Source of the DNA: Sulfurivermis sp040755915
Lineage (GTDB): Bacteria > Pseudomonadota > Gammaproteobacteria > Thiohalomonadales > Thiohalomonadaceae
Assembly: GCA_040755915.1 (NCBI GenBank)
Contig: JBFLWM010000001.1
Location: forward strand, 1-64,000
Length of the DNA stretch: 64,000 nt
Reading direction: 5' to 3'
The first letter of the stretch is position 1, and every line of letters starts with the position of its first letter. Below the pieces are notes generated by a model. It worked only from the letters and a program-made list of their open reading frames with translations, had not been told where the DNA came from and made no database searches. Below, in pieces: positions 8,456 to 16,861 of this stretch. Both the position numbers and the translations under genes were made by a program.

Positions 8456-9553
8456 ATGTCAGGCAATAACATCGGCAAACTGTTTACCGTCACCACCTTC
8501 GGCGAGAGCCACGGCGCGGCGCTGGGCGCCATCGTCGACGGCTGCCCGCCCGGCCTCGAGCTGTGCGAGGCGGACCTGCAGCACGACCTGGACCGGCGCA
8601 AGCCCGGCACCTCGCGCCATACCACGCAGCGCCGCGAGGAGGATCAGGTACGCATCCTGTCCGGCGTATTCGAGGGGCGCACTACCGGCACCCCCATCGG
8701 CCTGCTCATCGAGAATACCGACCAGCGTTCCAAGGACTACTCGGATATCGCCGCGAAATTTCGTCCCGGCCATGCCGACTACACCTACCAGCAGAAATAT
8801 GGTCTGCGCGACTACCGTGGTGGCGGCCGTTCCTCGGCGCGCGAGACGGCGATGCGCGTCGCCGCCGGCGCCATCGCCAAGAAATACCTGCACCGCCAGG
8901 GCATCGAGATCCGCGGCTACATGATGCAGCTCGGTCCCATCAAGGCCGAACAGTTCGACTGGGACGCGGTGGAGCAGAACGCCTTCTTCTTCCCCGATGC
9001 GTCGAAGGTGGCGCAGCTGGAGGAATACATGGACGCCCTGCGCAAGGAGGGCAACTCCGTCGGTGCGCGCATCAACGTGGTCGCCACCGGCGTGCCGCCC
9101 GGCCTCGGTGAGCCGATCTTCGATCGTCTCGACGCCGATCTGGCTCATGCCCTGATGTCCATCAACGCGGTCAAGGGTGTGGAAATCGGCGCCGGTTTCG
9201 CCTGTGTGGAGCAGAAGGGTACCGAGCACCGCGACGAGATTACTCCCGAAGGCTTTTTGTCCAACAACGCCGGCGGCATCCTCGGCGGCATTTCCAGCGG
9301 CCAGGACATCATCGCCTCCATCGCCCTGAAGCCGACCTCCAGCATGCGCATCCCCGGCCGCAGCGTGAACCTGCACGGTGAGCCGGTGGAGGTGGTGACC
9401 ACCGGCCGCCACGACCCCTGTGTCGGCATCCGCGCCACGCCCATTGCCGAGGCGATGATGGCCATCGTGCTGATGGATCATTTCCTGCGCCAGCGCGGCC
9501 AGAACGGCGAGGTGCACTCGGCCACGCCGATCATTCCGGCCAGCGCCGGCTAG
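8456..9553 (+). CDS. aroC: Chorismate synthase
   Basis: This 365-aa enzyme converts 5-enolpyruvylshikimate-3-phosphate to chorismate using reduced FMN, the last step of the shikimate pathway. Signatures are TTFGESHGAALGAIVDGCPPG at the N-terminus, DYRGGGRSSARETAMRVAAGAIA mid-protein and GRHDPCVGIRATPIAEAM near the C-terminus (each a known family signature). Length is normal. A strong hairpin follows the gene. It supplies the precursor for the trp genes further along the window. Confidence 0.97.
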   Translation: MSGNNIGKLFTVTTFGESHGAALGAIVDGCPPGLELCEADLQHDLDRRKPGTSRHTTQRREEDQVRILSGVFEGRTTGTPIGLLIENTDQRSKDYSDIAAKFRPGHADYTYQQKYGLRDYRGGGRSSARETAMRVAAGAIAKKYLHRQGIEIRGYMMQLGPIKAEQFDWDAVEQNAFFFPDASKVAQLEEYMDALRKEGNSVGARINVVATGVPPGLGEPIFDRLDADLAHALMSINAVKGVEIGAGFACVEQKGTEHRDEITPEGFLSNNAGGILGGISSGQDIIASIALKPTSSMRIPGRSVNLHGEPVEVVTTGRHDPCVGIRATPIAEAMMAIVLMDHFLRQRGQNGEVHSATPIIPASAG

Positions 9554-9562
9554 AACGACAGC

Positions 9563-9613
9563 GCCGCGGAGCAGCCCGCCCCCAGTGATGCGGGCTGCTC
9601 TGCGGCAAATTTT
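9563..9613 (+). terminator. Terminator after aroC
   Basis: A 17-bp stem with one G-U pair (left arm 9563-9579, right arm 9590-9606) and a 10-base loop is followed by AAATTTT. This is a convincing intrinsic terminator between aroC and the PKHD hydroxylase gene. Confidence 0.8.
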
Positions 9614-9628
9614 CATCCGGAGCATCCC

Positions 9629-10300
9629 ATGCTGCTGCACATCCCTGACATCCTGTTGCCCAATGAGCTGGAAGTGGTACGCCGTGTGCTGGATCAATCG
9701 GCCTTCGTCGACGGCAGGCTGACCGCCGGCAAGGCGGCGGAGCGGGTCAAGCACAATACCGAGCTGGACCGCGAGCAGCCGCAGCGCGACACCCTGGCGC
9801 AGATCGTGGTCACCGCGCTGTACCGCAGCGAAACCTTCCGCACTGCGGCGCTGCCGCTCAAGCTGGGGACGCCGATCTTTGCCCGCTACACGCCGGGCAT
9901 GACCTACGGCTGGCATGTCGACGACCCGGTGATGGGGCAGGGACCGCACTACCGCACCGATGTCTCCTTTACCCTGTTCCTCAGTGAGCCGGAGGAGTAC
10001 GACGGTGGTGAATTGGTGGTGCGCACCTCCTTCGGCGAGAAGCGGGTCAAGCTCAAGGCGGGCGATGCGGTGATCTATCCCTCCGGCACCCTGCATCAGG
10101 TGGCGGAGGTGACGCGCGGCGTGCGTCTGGTGTCCATCGGCTGGATCCAGAGCATGGTGCGCGACCCGGCGCAGCGTGAAATCCTGTTCGAGCTGGCCGG
10201 TGCCCGCAACAAGCTGCTGGCCGACAACGCCGGCGCGCCGGAGACCGATGCCGTCGATCACGCCTACATCAATCTGGTGCGCATGTGGGCTGAAACCTAG
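9629..10300 (+). CDS. Fe(II)/2-oxoglutarate PKHD-type hydroxylase (PiuC/YbiX family)
   Basis: This 223-aa protein belongs to the PKHD-type dioxygenases. The iron ligands are in GWHVDDPVMG (HxD) and SGTLHQVAEVTRGVR (distal His, with Arg for 2-oxoglutarate). YDGGELVV and the N-terminal LLHIPDILLPNELEVVRRVL also fit. In other bacteria piuC often lies near a TonB receptor for iron siderophores; here none is adjacent, the only receptor in the window being 45 kb away. The family call is firm, the substrate unknown. Confidence 0.9.
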   Translation: MLLHIPDILLPNELEVVRRVLDQSAFVDGRLTAGKAAERVKHNTELDREQPQRDTLAQIVVTALYRSETFRTAALPLKLGTPIFARYTPGMTYGWHVDDPVMGQGPHYRTDVSFTLFLSEPEEYDGGELVVRTSFGEKRVKLKAGDAVIYPSGTLHQVAEVTRGVRLVSIGWIQSMVRDPAQREILFELAGARNKLLADNAGAPETDAVDHAYINLVRMWAET

Positions 10301-10418
10301 GTACGAGATTCGATGTGCGAGATACGAGGGAATGAACTCGCTGCGCTCGTCTATTAATTTGGTTGTGCGTGTAGCGCGCACCATACCTCGTACCTTTTCC
10401 CTTGTACCTCGTCCCTAG
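10300..10418. repeat. Inverted repeat of GTACGAG-type units between PKHD and MFS genes
   Basis: The left part (about 10300-10330) reads GGTACGAGATTCGATGTGCG then AGATACGAGGG. The right part (about 10381-10418) contains its inverse, TACCTCGTACC and CCTTGTACCTCGTCCC. The two frame a central AT-richer loop and together fill the whole intergenic space. A related element occurs at 36550-36627. Confidence 0.6.
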
Positions 10419-10420
10419 TC

Positions 10421-11545
10421 ATGTATTGGCGCCTTTCCACCTTCTATTTGTTCCACTTCGCCAGCCTTGGCGTGCTGGTGCCCTACTGGAGCCTGTATCT
10501 CAAGCATCAGGGCTTCGGTGCGGGCGAAATCGGCGAACTGATGGCGCTGTTGATGGCCACCAAGATCGTCTCGCCCAACATCTGGGGCTGGATTGCCGAT
10601 CACACCGGCCTGCGCCTCGGCGTGGTGCGCGCCGGTGCGCTGCTGGCGCTGGTCACCTTCACCGCCATCTTCTTTGTCGACGGCTACTGGGCCACCGCCC
10701 TGGTGATGGTGGCGTTCAGCTTTTTCTGGAATGCGGTGCTGCCGCAGTTCGAGGCCAATACCCTGAGCCACCTGGGCGAGCAGCAGCATCGCTACAGCTC
10801 GATTCGTCTGTGGGGCTCCATCGGCTTCATCGCTACGGTGGCCGGCATGGGGCCGCTGCTGGATGTGTTTGATGCCGGCATCGTGCCCGGTGTGATGCTG
10901 GCGCTGTTCGTCGGCATCCTGCTCGCCAGTCTGCTGGCGCCGGCGCTGGATGGTGCGCCGCACGCAGGAAACAGCGAGTCGCTGCGCCGCGTGTTGCGCA
11001 AGCCGGAGGTGCTGGCGCTGCTGGCGGTGTGTTTCCTGATCCAGGCCAGCCACGGCCCGTATTACACCTTCTACACGCTGTACATGGAGGGCCACGGCTA
11101 CACGCGCAGCGCCATCGGCCAGTTGTGGGCCCTGGGCGTGGTGGCGGAGGTGGGCATTTTCTTGCTTATGCCGCGCCTGGTGGCGCACTACGGTCTGCGC
11201 AGCCTGTTGCTGGCCAGTCTGGCACTGACCACGCTGCGCTGGTTGCTCATCGGTCATTACCCACAGTCCCTGCCCGTCGTGCTGGGTGCGCAGACCCTGC
11301 ATGCCGCCAGCTTCGGCATCTATCACGCCACCGCCATCGCCCTGTTCCATCGCTATTTCCCCGGCCGCCTGCAGGGGCGCGGCCAGGCGTTGTATGCCTC
11401 GCTGTCGTTCGGAGCCGGCGGCGCCCTCGGCAGCTACTACAGCGGTGCGGTGTGGGAGTTGCTGGGGGCGGAGGCGGCCTTCATCATCGCGGCGGGATTG
11501 AGCGCGGCGGGACTGGTGATCGGTTGGCGCTGGTTGAGGGAATAG
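10421..11545 (+). CDS. MFS transporter (HcaT/YcaD-like, MFS_1-like)
   Basis: This 374-aa integral membrane protein has about 12 hydrophobic segments. The N-terminus YWRLSTFYLFHFASLGVLVPY, with SLYLKHQGFGAGEIGELMAL, resembles the 3-phenylpropionate/nucleoside-symporter branch of the major facilitator superfamily. The loop WGWIADHTGLRLG is the MFS A-like motif, and RLWGSIGFIATV is typical of the subfamily. The substrate cannot be deduced and neighbours do not help. The start codon follows directly on the repeat element. Confidence 0.85.
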   Translation: MYWRLSTFYLFHFASLGVLVPYWSLYLKHQGFGAGEIGELMALLMATKIVSPNIWGWIADHTGLRLGVVRAGALLALVTFTAIFFVDGYWATALVMVAFSFFWNAVLPQFEANTLSHLGEQQHRYSSIRLWGSIGFIATVAGMGPLLDVFDAGIVPGVMLALFVGILLASLLAPALDGAPHAGNSESLRRVLRKPEVLALLAVCFLIQASHGPYYTFYTLYMEGHGYTRSAIGQLWALGVVAEVGIFLLMPRLVAHYGLRSLLLASLALTTLRWLLIGHYPQSLPVVLGAQTLHAASFGIYHATAIALFHRYFPGRLQGRGQALYASLSFGAGGALGSYYSGAVWELLGAEAAFIIAAGLSAAGLVIGWRWLRE

Positions 11546-11546
11546 C

Positions 11547-11617
11547 GTAGGAGCGAATCGTATTCGCGATACCTGTGCCTTTGCCGACGCCATATCGCGG
11601 ACACGGTCCGCTCCTAC
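11547..11617. repeat. Imperfect REP element downstream of the MFS gene
   Basis: The ends GTAGGAGCG (11547) and CGCTCCTAC (to 11617) are inverted copies of the same head as the element at 5471-5516. The internal arms (AATCGTATTCGCGAT and ATATCGCGGACACGGTC) pair only partly. It sits between convergent genes and may also serve as a bidirectional end point of transcription. Confidence 0.7.
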
Positions 11618-11627
11618 AATCAATTCA

Positions 11628-12134
11628 CTAACCGTACAAATCCGTCGGGTCGTGTTTCCCCTGAGGCCGTCTGCGGCCGCCTTCCATGCGTTCTATCACC
11701 TGGGCCGTGGTGAGCAGCTGGGCCAGCGTCGCCGCCGGCAGCGGCGTATCGGCCAGCGGCAGGCTGGCCAGCTGTTGCTGCCGCTTGAGCACGGTCAGAT
11801 AGTCGGCGGGGGTGAACAGCCCGCTGGCGAGGTGAAAGCCCCGTTCCAGATGTTGCCGCGCCCCGTTCAGGCGCCGGCTCAACAGCAGTTGCCCGGTAAT
11901 CAGCTCCAGCAGCGCGCGGCTGTGGGCGCTGCGCTGCAGCAATGGCAGGGCGTGGCGGTGGAGTGCGGCGATGTCTTCGCCCAGCCAGTAGCCGGCGATC
12001 AAATCCTGCAGCAGGCAGGTGCGGCAGCGCCGCTGCCGTTGCCCGCGCCGCTGTCTCTGTTGCGCGCGTACCCGCAAGGCCTGCGCAGCAGCGGTGTCGA
12101 GCGGATCGCCATGCCACATTCCCAGCGGCGTCAT
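11628..12134 (-). CDS. Hypothetical protein, 168 aa, coupled to LysR gene
   Basis: This 168-aa protein is not recognised. It is soluble, arginine- and leucine-rich, with an early RQRRCRTCLLQDLIAGYWLGEDIAAL segment (basic, one CxxC-like pair) followed by helices that could form a TPR-like or helical bundle fold. Its ATG overlaps the stop of the upstream lysR-type gene by 4 bp, so it is probably translated from the same message. A role linked to the regulator is an inference from overlap only. Confidence 0.6.
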   Translation of the reverse strand: MTPLGMWHGDPLDTAAAQALRVRAQQRQRRGQRQRRCRTCLLQDLIAGYWLGEDIAALHRHALPLLQRSAHSRALLELITGQLLLSRRLNGARQHLERGFHLASGLFTPADYLTVLKRQQQLASLPLADTPLPAATLAQLLTTAQVIERMEGGRRRPQGKHDPTDLYG

Positions 12135-13006
12135 GACCCGGCCTCCTCGAACAGCAGTTGCTGCATGGCACGGGCGGCATTGGACAGGCTGCGGTTGGTG
12201 TGGGTGACCAGACCGAGCCGGCGTTCCAGTTTGAGGGCGGGCAGTCGCAGCGCCGTCACCTGCTCATCCAGCATGGTCTGCGGCAGCACGCTCCAGCCCA
12301 GGCCGACGGATACCAGCATCTTGATGGTCTCCAGATAATTGGTGGACATGCTCACCTGCGGTGTCAGTCCCTCGCGGCGGAAGGCGGCCTCGACGATCTC
12401 GCGCGTGTAGGTGCCGTGGGCCGGCATGATCGCCGGCCACTGCGCGAGGTCGCGCAGGGTGGGGCGGTTCTTGCCGGCGAGGGTATGGCCGGCGGCGACA
12501 GCGACCGCGAGGCGGTCACGCCAGACCGTGTGGGTGTCCAGGCTGGGGAGTTCCATGGTGGGCAGGGTCACTACTGCCAGTTCCAGTTCGCCGCGCAGCA
12601 CCGCCTGGCAGGCCTGTTCCGAATCCATGAACTGGATGTCCAGCGCCACCTGCGGATAGCGCTGGTGGTAGGCGCGCAACAGCGGCGGCAGACGGTGCAG
12701 GCCGATGTGGTGGCTGGTGCCGAAGGACAGGCGGCCTTCAATCCTGCCGGACAGATTGGCGATGGCGCGGCGGCTGTCCTCCAGTTCGTCGACGATGCGC
12801 CGTGCCCGCGGCAGCAGGGCGCGGCCCGCCTCGGTCAGCCCGACCTGGCGGCCGATGCGGTCGAACAGCGGCGTGCCCAGCTCCGCCTCCAGCACGGCGA
12901 TGCGCTTGCTCACCGCCGGCTGGGTGAGGAACAGCCGCTCCGCCGCCTGGGAGAAGGAGGCGTTGTCGGCAACGGCGAGAAAGGCCTGCAGGGCGCTGAT
13001 GTCCAT
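12131..13006 (-). CDS. LysR-family transcriptional regulator divergent from leuC
   Basis: This 291-aa LysR-type regulator has its N-terminal winged helix-turn-helix at about residues 15-50 (ASFSQAAERLFLTQPAVSKR, then VLEAELGTPLFDR). The substrate-binding domain follows from about residue 90, with the usual GTSHHIGLHRLPPLL start. It lies head-to-head with leuC across an 89-bp spacer containing a palindromic AT-rich site, a classic arrangement for control of the adjacent operon. Control of leucine genes is therefore inferred; the effector is unknown. Confidence 0.9.
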   Translation of the reverse strand: MDISALQAFLAVADNASFSQAAERLFLTQPAVSKRIAVLEAELGTPLFDRIGRQVGLTEAGRALLPRARRIVDELEDSRRAIANLSGRIEGRLSFGTSHHIGLHRLPPLLRAYHQRYPQVALDIQFMDSEQACQAVLRGELELAVVTLPTMELPSLDTHTVWRDRLAVAVAAGHTLAGKNRPTLRDLAQWPAIMPAHGTYTREIVEAAFRREGLTPQVSMSTNYLETIKMLVSVGLGWSVLPQTMLDEQVTALRLPALKLERRLGLVTHTNRSLSNAARAMQQLLFEEAGS

Positions 13007-13021
13007 TACTTTCAGGAATTG

Positions 13022-13059
13022 AGTCTATGAATTTAATAAATTGGATTCATGTATAGACT
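13022..13059 (+). promoter_or_regulatory. Putative LysR operator in the lysR/leuC spacer
   Basis: AGTCTATGAAT (13022-13032) faces ATTCATGTATAGACT (13045-13059), an imperfect palindrome around an AT-rich 12-bp centre. This is the size and form expected for a LysR-type binding site. The right half overlaps TATAGA, a possible -10 element for leuC. Confidence 0.55.
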
Positions 13060-13095
13060 AGGCGTAGCATGCCCCCATCGCAAGAGGAGCAGGTA

Positions 13096-14499
13096 ATGGC
13101 TGGAAAGACACTGTACGACAAATTGTGGGATGCCCACGTGGTGCGCTGCGATGACGACGGCACCTGTCTTTTGTATATCGATCGGCATCTGGTGCACGAG
13201 GTGACCTCGCCGCAGGCCTTCGAGGGCCTGCGCCTGGCCGGGCGCCAGCCGTGGCGCAAGGACACCGTGCTGGCCACGCCCGATCACAACGTGCCCACCG
13301 ACGACCGCAGCCAGGGTATCGCCGATCCCATCGCCCGTATTCAGGTAGAGACGCTGGACGCCAACGTGCGCGAATTCGGCCTGACCTATTTCCCCATGGG
13401 TGACGTGCGCCAGGGCATCGTGCACGTGGTCGGTCCGGAAGAGGGCGGCACCCTGCCCGGCATGACCGTGGTGTGCGGCGATTCCCATACCTCCACCCAC
13501 GGCGCCTTCGGCGCGCTGGCCCACGGCATCGGCACCTCCGAGGTGGAGCACGTGCTGGCCACCCAGTGTCTGGTGCAGAAGAAGTCGAAGAACATGCTGG
13601 TATCGGTGGACGGCCACGTCGGCCCCGGCGTCACCGCCAAGGACATCGTGCTCGCCATCATCGGCGAGATCGGCACCGCCGGCGGCACCGGCTACGCCAT
13701 CGAATTCGGTGGCGAGGCGATCCGTGCCCTGTCCATGGAGGGGCGCATGACGGTGTGCAACATGGCCATCGAGGCCGGTGCACGTGCCGGCATGGTGGCG
13801 GTGGACGAAACCACCATCGACTACCTCTACGGCAGGCCCTACGCGCCCCAGGGCGACCTGTGGGACAAGGCGGTGGCTTCCTGGTTCGGCCTGCATTCCG
13901 ATTTCGATGCCGAGTTCGATCGCATCGTGCGGCTCGATGCCGGCAAGATCAAACCACAGGTCACCTGGGGCACCTCGCCCGAGATGGTGGTGGCGGTGGA
14001 TGGCAAGGTGCCGGACCCGGAGCAGGAGACGGATGTGGTCAAGGCCAACGGCATGCGTGCCGCGCTCAAGTACATGGGCCTCACAGCCGGCACCCCGATA
14101 AGCGAGATTCCGGTCGACGTGGTGTTCATCGGTTCCTGCACCAATGCCCGTATCGAGGACATGCGCGCGGCGGCGGCGGTGATCAAGGGGCGCAAGAAGG
14201 CGGCCAACGTCAAGCAGGTGCTGGTGGTGCCGGGTTCCGGCCTGGTCAAGCAACAGGCGGAACAGGAAGGGCTGGACAGGATATTCCGTGATGCCGGCTT
14301 CGAATGGCGCGAGCCGGGCTGCTCCATGTGCCTGGCGATGAACGCCGACCGGCTGCAGCCGGGCGAACGCTGTGCCTCCACCTCCAACCGGAATTTCGAG
14401 GGAAGGCAGGGGCAGGGGGGGCGTACCCATCTGGTCAGCCCGGCCATGGCGGCCGCGGCGGCCATCGCAGGCCACTTCGTCGACGTGCGGGCGTTTTGA
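13096..14499 (+). CDS. leuC: 3-isopropylmalate dehydratase, large subunit
   Basis: This 467-aa aconitase-family subunit isomerises 2- to 3-isopropylmalate together with LeuD. The [4Fe-4S] ligands are in GSCTNARIED and GCSMCLAMN (CxxC). SHTSTHGAFGALAHGIGTSE and ASTSNRNFEGRQG are family signatures. ATG 13096 follows GGAGCAGG; the upstream in-frame ATG at 13069 lies before this site. It is the first gene of leuC-leuD-leuB-asd-usg, but repeat elements separate it from leuD. Confidence 0.97.
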   Translation: MAGKTLYDKLWDAHVVRCDDDGTCLLYIDRHLVHEVTSPQAFEGLRLAGRQPWRKDTVLATPDHNVPTDDRSQGIADPIARIQVETLDANVREFGLTYFPMGDVRQGIVHVVGPEEGGTLPGMTVVCGDSHTSTHGAFGALAHGIGTSEVEHVLATQCLVQKKSKNMLVSVDGHVGPGVTAKDIVLAIIGEIGTAGGTGYAIEFGGEAIRALSMEGRMTVCNMAIEAGARAGMVAVDETTIDYLYGRPYAPQGDLWDKAVASWFGLHSDFDAEFDRIVRLDAGKIKPQVTWGTSPEMVVAVDGKVPDPEQETDVVKANGMRAALKYMGLTAGTPISEIPVDVVFIGSCTNARIEDMRAAAAVIKGRKKAANVKQVLVVPGSGLVKQQAEQEGLDRIFRDAGFEWREPGCSMCLAMNADRLQPGERCASTSNRNFEGRQGQGGRTHLVSPAMAAAAAIAGHFVDVRAF

Positions 14500-14512
14500 G
14501 AAGAAGACATGC

Positions 14513-14640
14513 TAACCGCGAAGGACGCTAAGTAACGCAAAGTTGAAGAAATATTCATTGCTTAATCGTGCCGTCTGACGAATCGATGCTGCAATGTAAC
14601 GAGAATTACTTGGCGAAACTTCGCGTACTTTGCGGTTAAA
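14513..14640. repeat. Inverted-repeat element A (leuC-leuD junction)
   Basis: The left arm (from 14513) reads TAACCGCGAAGGACGCTAAG then TAACGCAAAG. The right arm (to 14640) is its inverse, CGAAACTTCGCGTACTTTGC then GGTTA. Both arms consist of short decamer-like units ACGCnAAG. The 64-bp or so between them carries no gene. It is one of four such elements in this operon. Confidence 0.8.
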
Positions 14641-14677
14641 AGATTTTTAACCCATAGCGGTTAAAGAGGGTTTATAA

Positions 14678-15316
14678 ATGGAAAAGCTGATCAAGGTCAC
14701 CGGCATCGTGGCACCGATGGACCGTCCCAACGTGGACACCGATGCCATCATCCCCAAGCAGTTCCTCAAGTCGATCAAGCGCAGCGGCTTCGGCCCCAAC
14801 CTGTTCGACGAGTGGCGCTACCTGGATCACGGCGAGCCCGGCATGGATAACTCCAAGCGCCCGCTCAACCCGGATTTCGTGTTGAATCAGCCGCGTTACC
14901 AGGACGCAAAAATTCTGCTGGCACGCGACAATTTCGGTTGTGGCTCCTCGCGCGAGCATGCGCCGTGGGCACTGGAGGATTACGGCTTCCGTGTGATCAT
15001 CGCGCCGAGTTTTGCCGATATCTTCTTCAACAACTGCTTCAAGAACGGCCTGCTGCCCATCAAGCTGGATGGCGTCATTGTCGACAGGTTGTTCAAGGAA
15101 ACTGCGGCGACGGAGGGTTACCAGCTCACCGTCGACCTTGAGACGCAGACCATCACCACGCCCGGTGGCGAGAGCATCAAGTTTGATGTCGATGCGTTCC
15201 GCAAGCACTGCCTGCTCAACGGTCTGGACGACATCGGCCTGACCCTGCAGCATGTGGATGCGATCAAGGCCTACGAAGCACGCCGCCGCCAGGAAGCGCC
15301 CTGGCTGTTTTCGTGA
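14678..15316 (+). CDS. leuD: 3-isopropylmalate dehydratase, small subunit
   Basis: This 212-aa swivel-domain subunit pairs with LeuC. It shows the family blocks NVDTDAIIPKQFLKSI near the N-terminus, ARDNFGCGSSREHAPWAL around residue 85 and ADIFFNNCFKNGLLPI. Length is typical of proteobacterial LeuD. It is flanked on both sides by members of the same inverted-repeat family. Confidence 0.97.
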   Translation: MEKLIKVTGIVAPMDRPNVDTDAIIPKQFLKSIKRSGFGPNLFDEWRYLDHGEPGMDNSKRPLNPDFVLNQPRYQDAKILLARDNFGCGSSREHAPWALEDYGFRVIIAPSFADIFFNNCFKNGLLPIKLDGVIVDRLFKETAATEGYQLTVDLETQTITTPGGESIKFDVDAFRKHCLLNGLDDIGLTLQHVDAIKAYEARRRQEAPWLFS

Positions 15317-15318
15317 AT

Positions 15319-15759
15319 TAACCGCAAAGTACGCGAAGGAACGCGAAGGATGGATGAGGAAGCGGCAGGGAAAGTCATACTGGATAGTGCGTACAAAGTT
15401 CATACGGCGCTCGGACCGGGGTTGCTGGAGAGTGCGTACGAGTCGTGTTTGTCCCATGAGCTGGCCAAGCACGTTGTTGTAGTGCGTCAGATTTTGTTGC
15501 CAATTGAGTACGATGGCACACGAATCGATGCTGGCTATCGTGTTGATCTGCTGGTGGCGGGGCGTGTCGTCGTGGAGTTGAAGGCTGTCGAAAGGTTAAC
15601 TGACGTGCATATGGCACAAATACTGAGCTATCTGCGGCTCGGTGGCTTCAAATTAGGTTATTTGCTGAATTTCAATGTGAGAAGCATGAAGGATGGCGTC
15701 AAACGCATAGTTAATGGCATGTGATTCACTTTGCGAAACTTTGCGTCCTTCGCGGTTAG
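15319..15759. mobile_element. Inverted-repeat element B carrying the GxxExxY gene (leuD-leuB junction)
   Basis: The left arm (15319-15349) reads TAACCGCAAAGTACGCGAAG then GAACGCGAAGG. The right arm (15729-15759) is its inverse, CTTTGCGAAACTTTGCGTCC then TTCGCGGTTA. Both match the arms of elements A, C and D, but here they bracket one complete open reading frame with only a few bases to spare on either side. This looks like a discrete unit: terminal repeats plus one gene. Confidence 0.7.
15350..15724 (+). CDS. GxxExxY protein, PD-(D/E)XK nuclease-like
   Basis: This 124-aa protein carries the signature GLLESAY (G24, E27, Y30) that names the GxxExxY family. The downstream D66 and E76-L-K78 (VDLLVAG..VVELK) have the spacing of a PD-(D/E)XK nuclease core, and Q90 follows in a helix. 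The ATG comes directly after the left repeat arm, so the repeat may supply its ribosome binding site (GAAGG). It interrupts leuD-leuB and has no biosynthetic link to them. The cellular role of the family is unknown; a nuclease acting on the flanking repeats is my inference. Confidence 0.85.
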   Translation: MDEEAAGKVILDSAYKVHTALGPGLLESAYESCLSHELAKHVVVVRQILLPIEYDGTRIDAGYRVDLLVAGRVVVELKAVERLTDVHMAQILSYLRLGGFKLGYLLNFNVRSMKDGVKRIVNGM

Positions 15760-15784
15760 AGACTTTTGTGGAATTGGAGATGTT

Positions 15785-16852
15785 ATGACCAAGAAGATTG
15801 CAGTTCTGCCCGGTGACGGCATCGGCCCGGAGATCGTGGCCCAGGCGGTGAAGGTGCTCCAGGCGATGCCGGAGCTGAACATCGAGATGGAGGAGGCCGC
15901 CATCGGCGGTGCCGGTTACGACACCGCCGGTGATCCGCTGCCCGAGGCCACCCTCAAGCTGGCGCGTGCCGCCGATGCGGTGCTGCTCGGCGCCGTCGGC
16001 GGCCCGCAGTACGACAAGCTGGACCGCCCGCTGCGTCCGGAGCGCGGTTTGCTGCGTATTCGCAAGGAGCTGAACCTGTTCGCCAACCTGCGCCCGGCAC
16101 TGCTCTATCCGGAACTGGCCGATTCCTCGTCGCTCAAGCCCGAGGTCGTGTCGGGGCTGGACATCATGATCGTGCGCGAGCTGACCGGTGACGTGTATTT
16201 CGGCCAGCCGCGCGGCATCGAGGTGCGTAACGGCGAGCGCGTCGGTTTCAACACCATGATCTACTCCGAGTCCGAGGTGCGCCGCGTGGCACGCGTGGCC
16301 TTCGATATCGCCATGAAGCGCGGCAAGAAGCTGTGCTCGGTGGAGAAGGCCAACGTGCTGGAATGCTCCGAGCTGTGGAAGGAAGTCGTGCTGGAGGTCA
16401 GCAAGGATTATCCGGAGGTCGAATTGTCCCACATGTACGTCGACAATGCGGCGATGCAGCTGGTGAAGTGGCCCAAGCAGTTCGACGTCATCGTTACCGG
16501 CAACATCTTCGGCGACATCCTGTCCGACCAGGCCTCCATGCTGTCCGGCTCCATCGGCATGCTGCCCTCGGCCTCGCTGGACGAGAACAACAAGGGCATG
16601 TACGAGCCGATCCACGGCTCGGCGCCCGATATCGCCGGCAAGAACATCGCCAATCCCTTGGCCACCATCCTGTCGGCCGCTATGATGCTGCGCTACACCT
16701 TCGGTGATGAGGCAAATGCCCAGCGCATCGAGCAGGCGGTGCGCAAGGTACTGGCAGACGGGATGCGTACCGCCGACATCTACACGGTGGGCACCAAAAA
16801 GGTTTCGTGCAGCGAGATGGGCGATGCAGTAGTCGCAGCATTGGCGGACTAA
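15785..16852 (+). CDS. leuB: 3-isopropylmalate dehydrogenase
   Basis: This 355-aa NAD-dependent decarboxylating dehydrogenase acts in leucine synthesis. IAVLPGDGIGPEIV is at the N-terminus, ELTGDVYFGQPRG carries the substrate region, and GNIFGDILSDQASMLSGSIGMLPSASL is the metal/NAD signature region. ATG 15785 follows GGAGA; an in-frame start at 15731 would run through the repeat arm and is rejected. Confidence 0.97.
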   Translation: MTKKIAVLPGDGIGPEIVAQAVKVLQAMPELNIEMEEAAIGGAGYDTAGDPLPEATLKLARAADAVLLGAVGGPQYDKLDRPLRPERGLLRIRKELNLFANLRPALLYPELADSSSLKPEVVSGLDIMIVRELTGDVYFGQPRGIEVRNGERVGFNTMIYSESEVRRVARVAFDIAMKRGKKLCSVEKANVLECSELWKEVVLEVSKDYPEVELSHMYVDNAAMQLVKWPKQFDVIVTGNIFGDILSDQASMLSGSIGMLPSASLDENNKGMYEPIHGSAPDIAGKNIANPLATILSAAMMLRYTFGDEANAQRIEQAVRKVLADGMRTADIYTVGTKKVSCSEMGDAVVAALAD

Positions 16853-16861
16853 AAGAACTTG

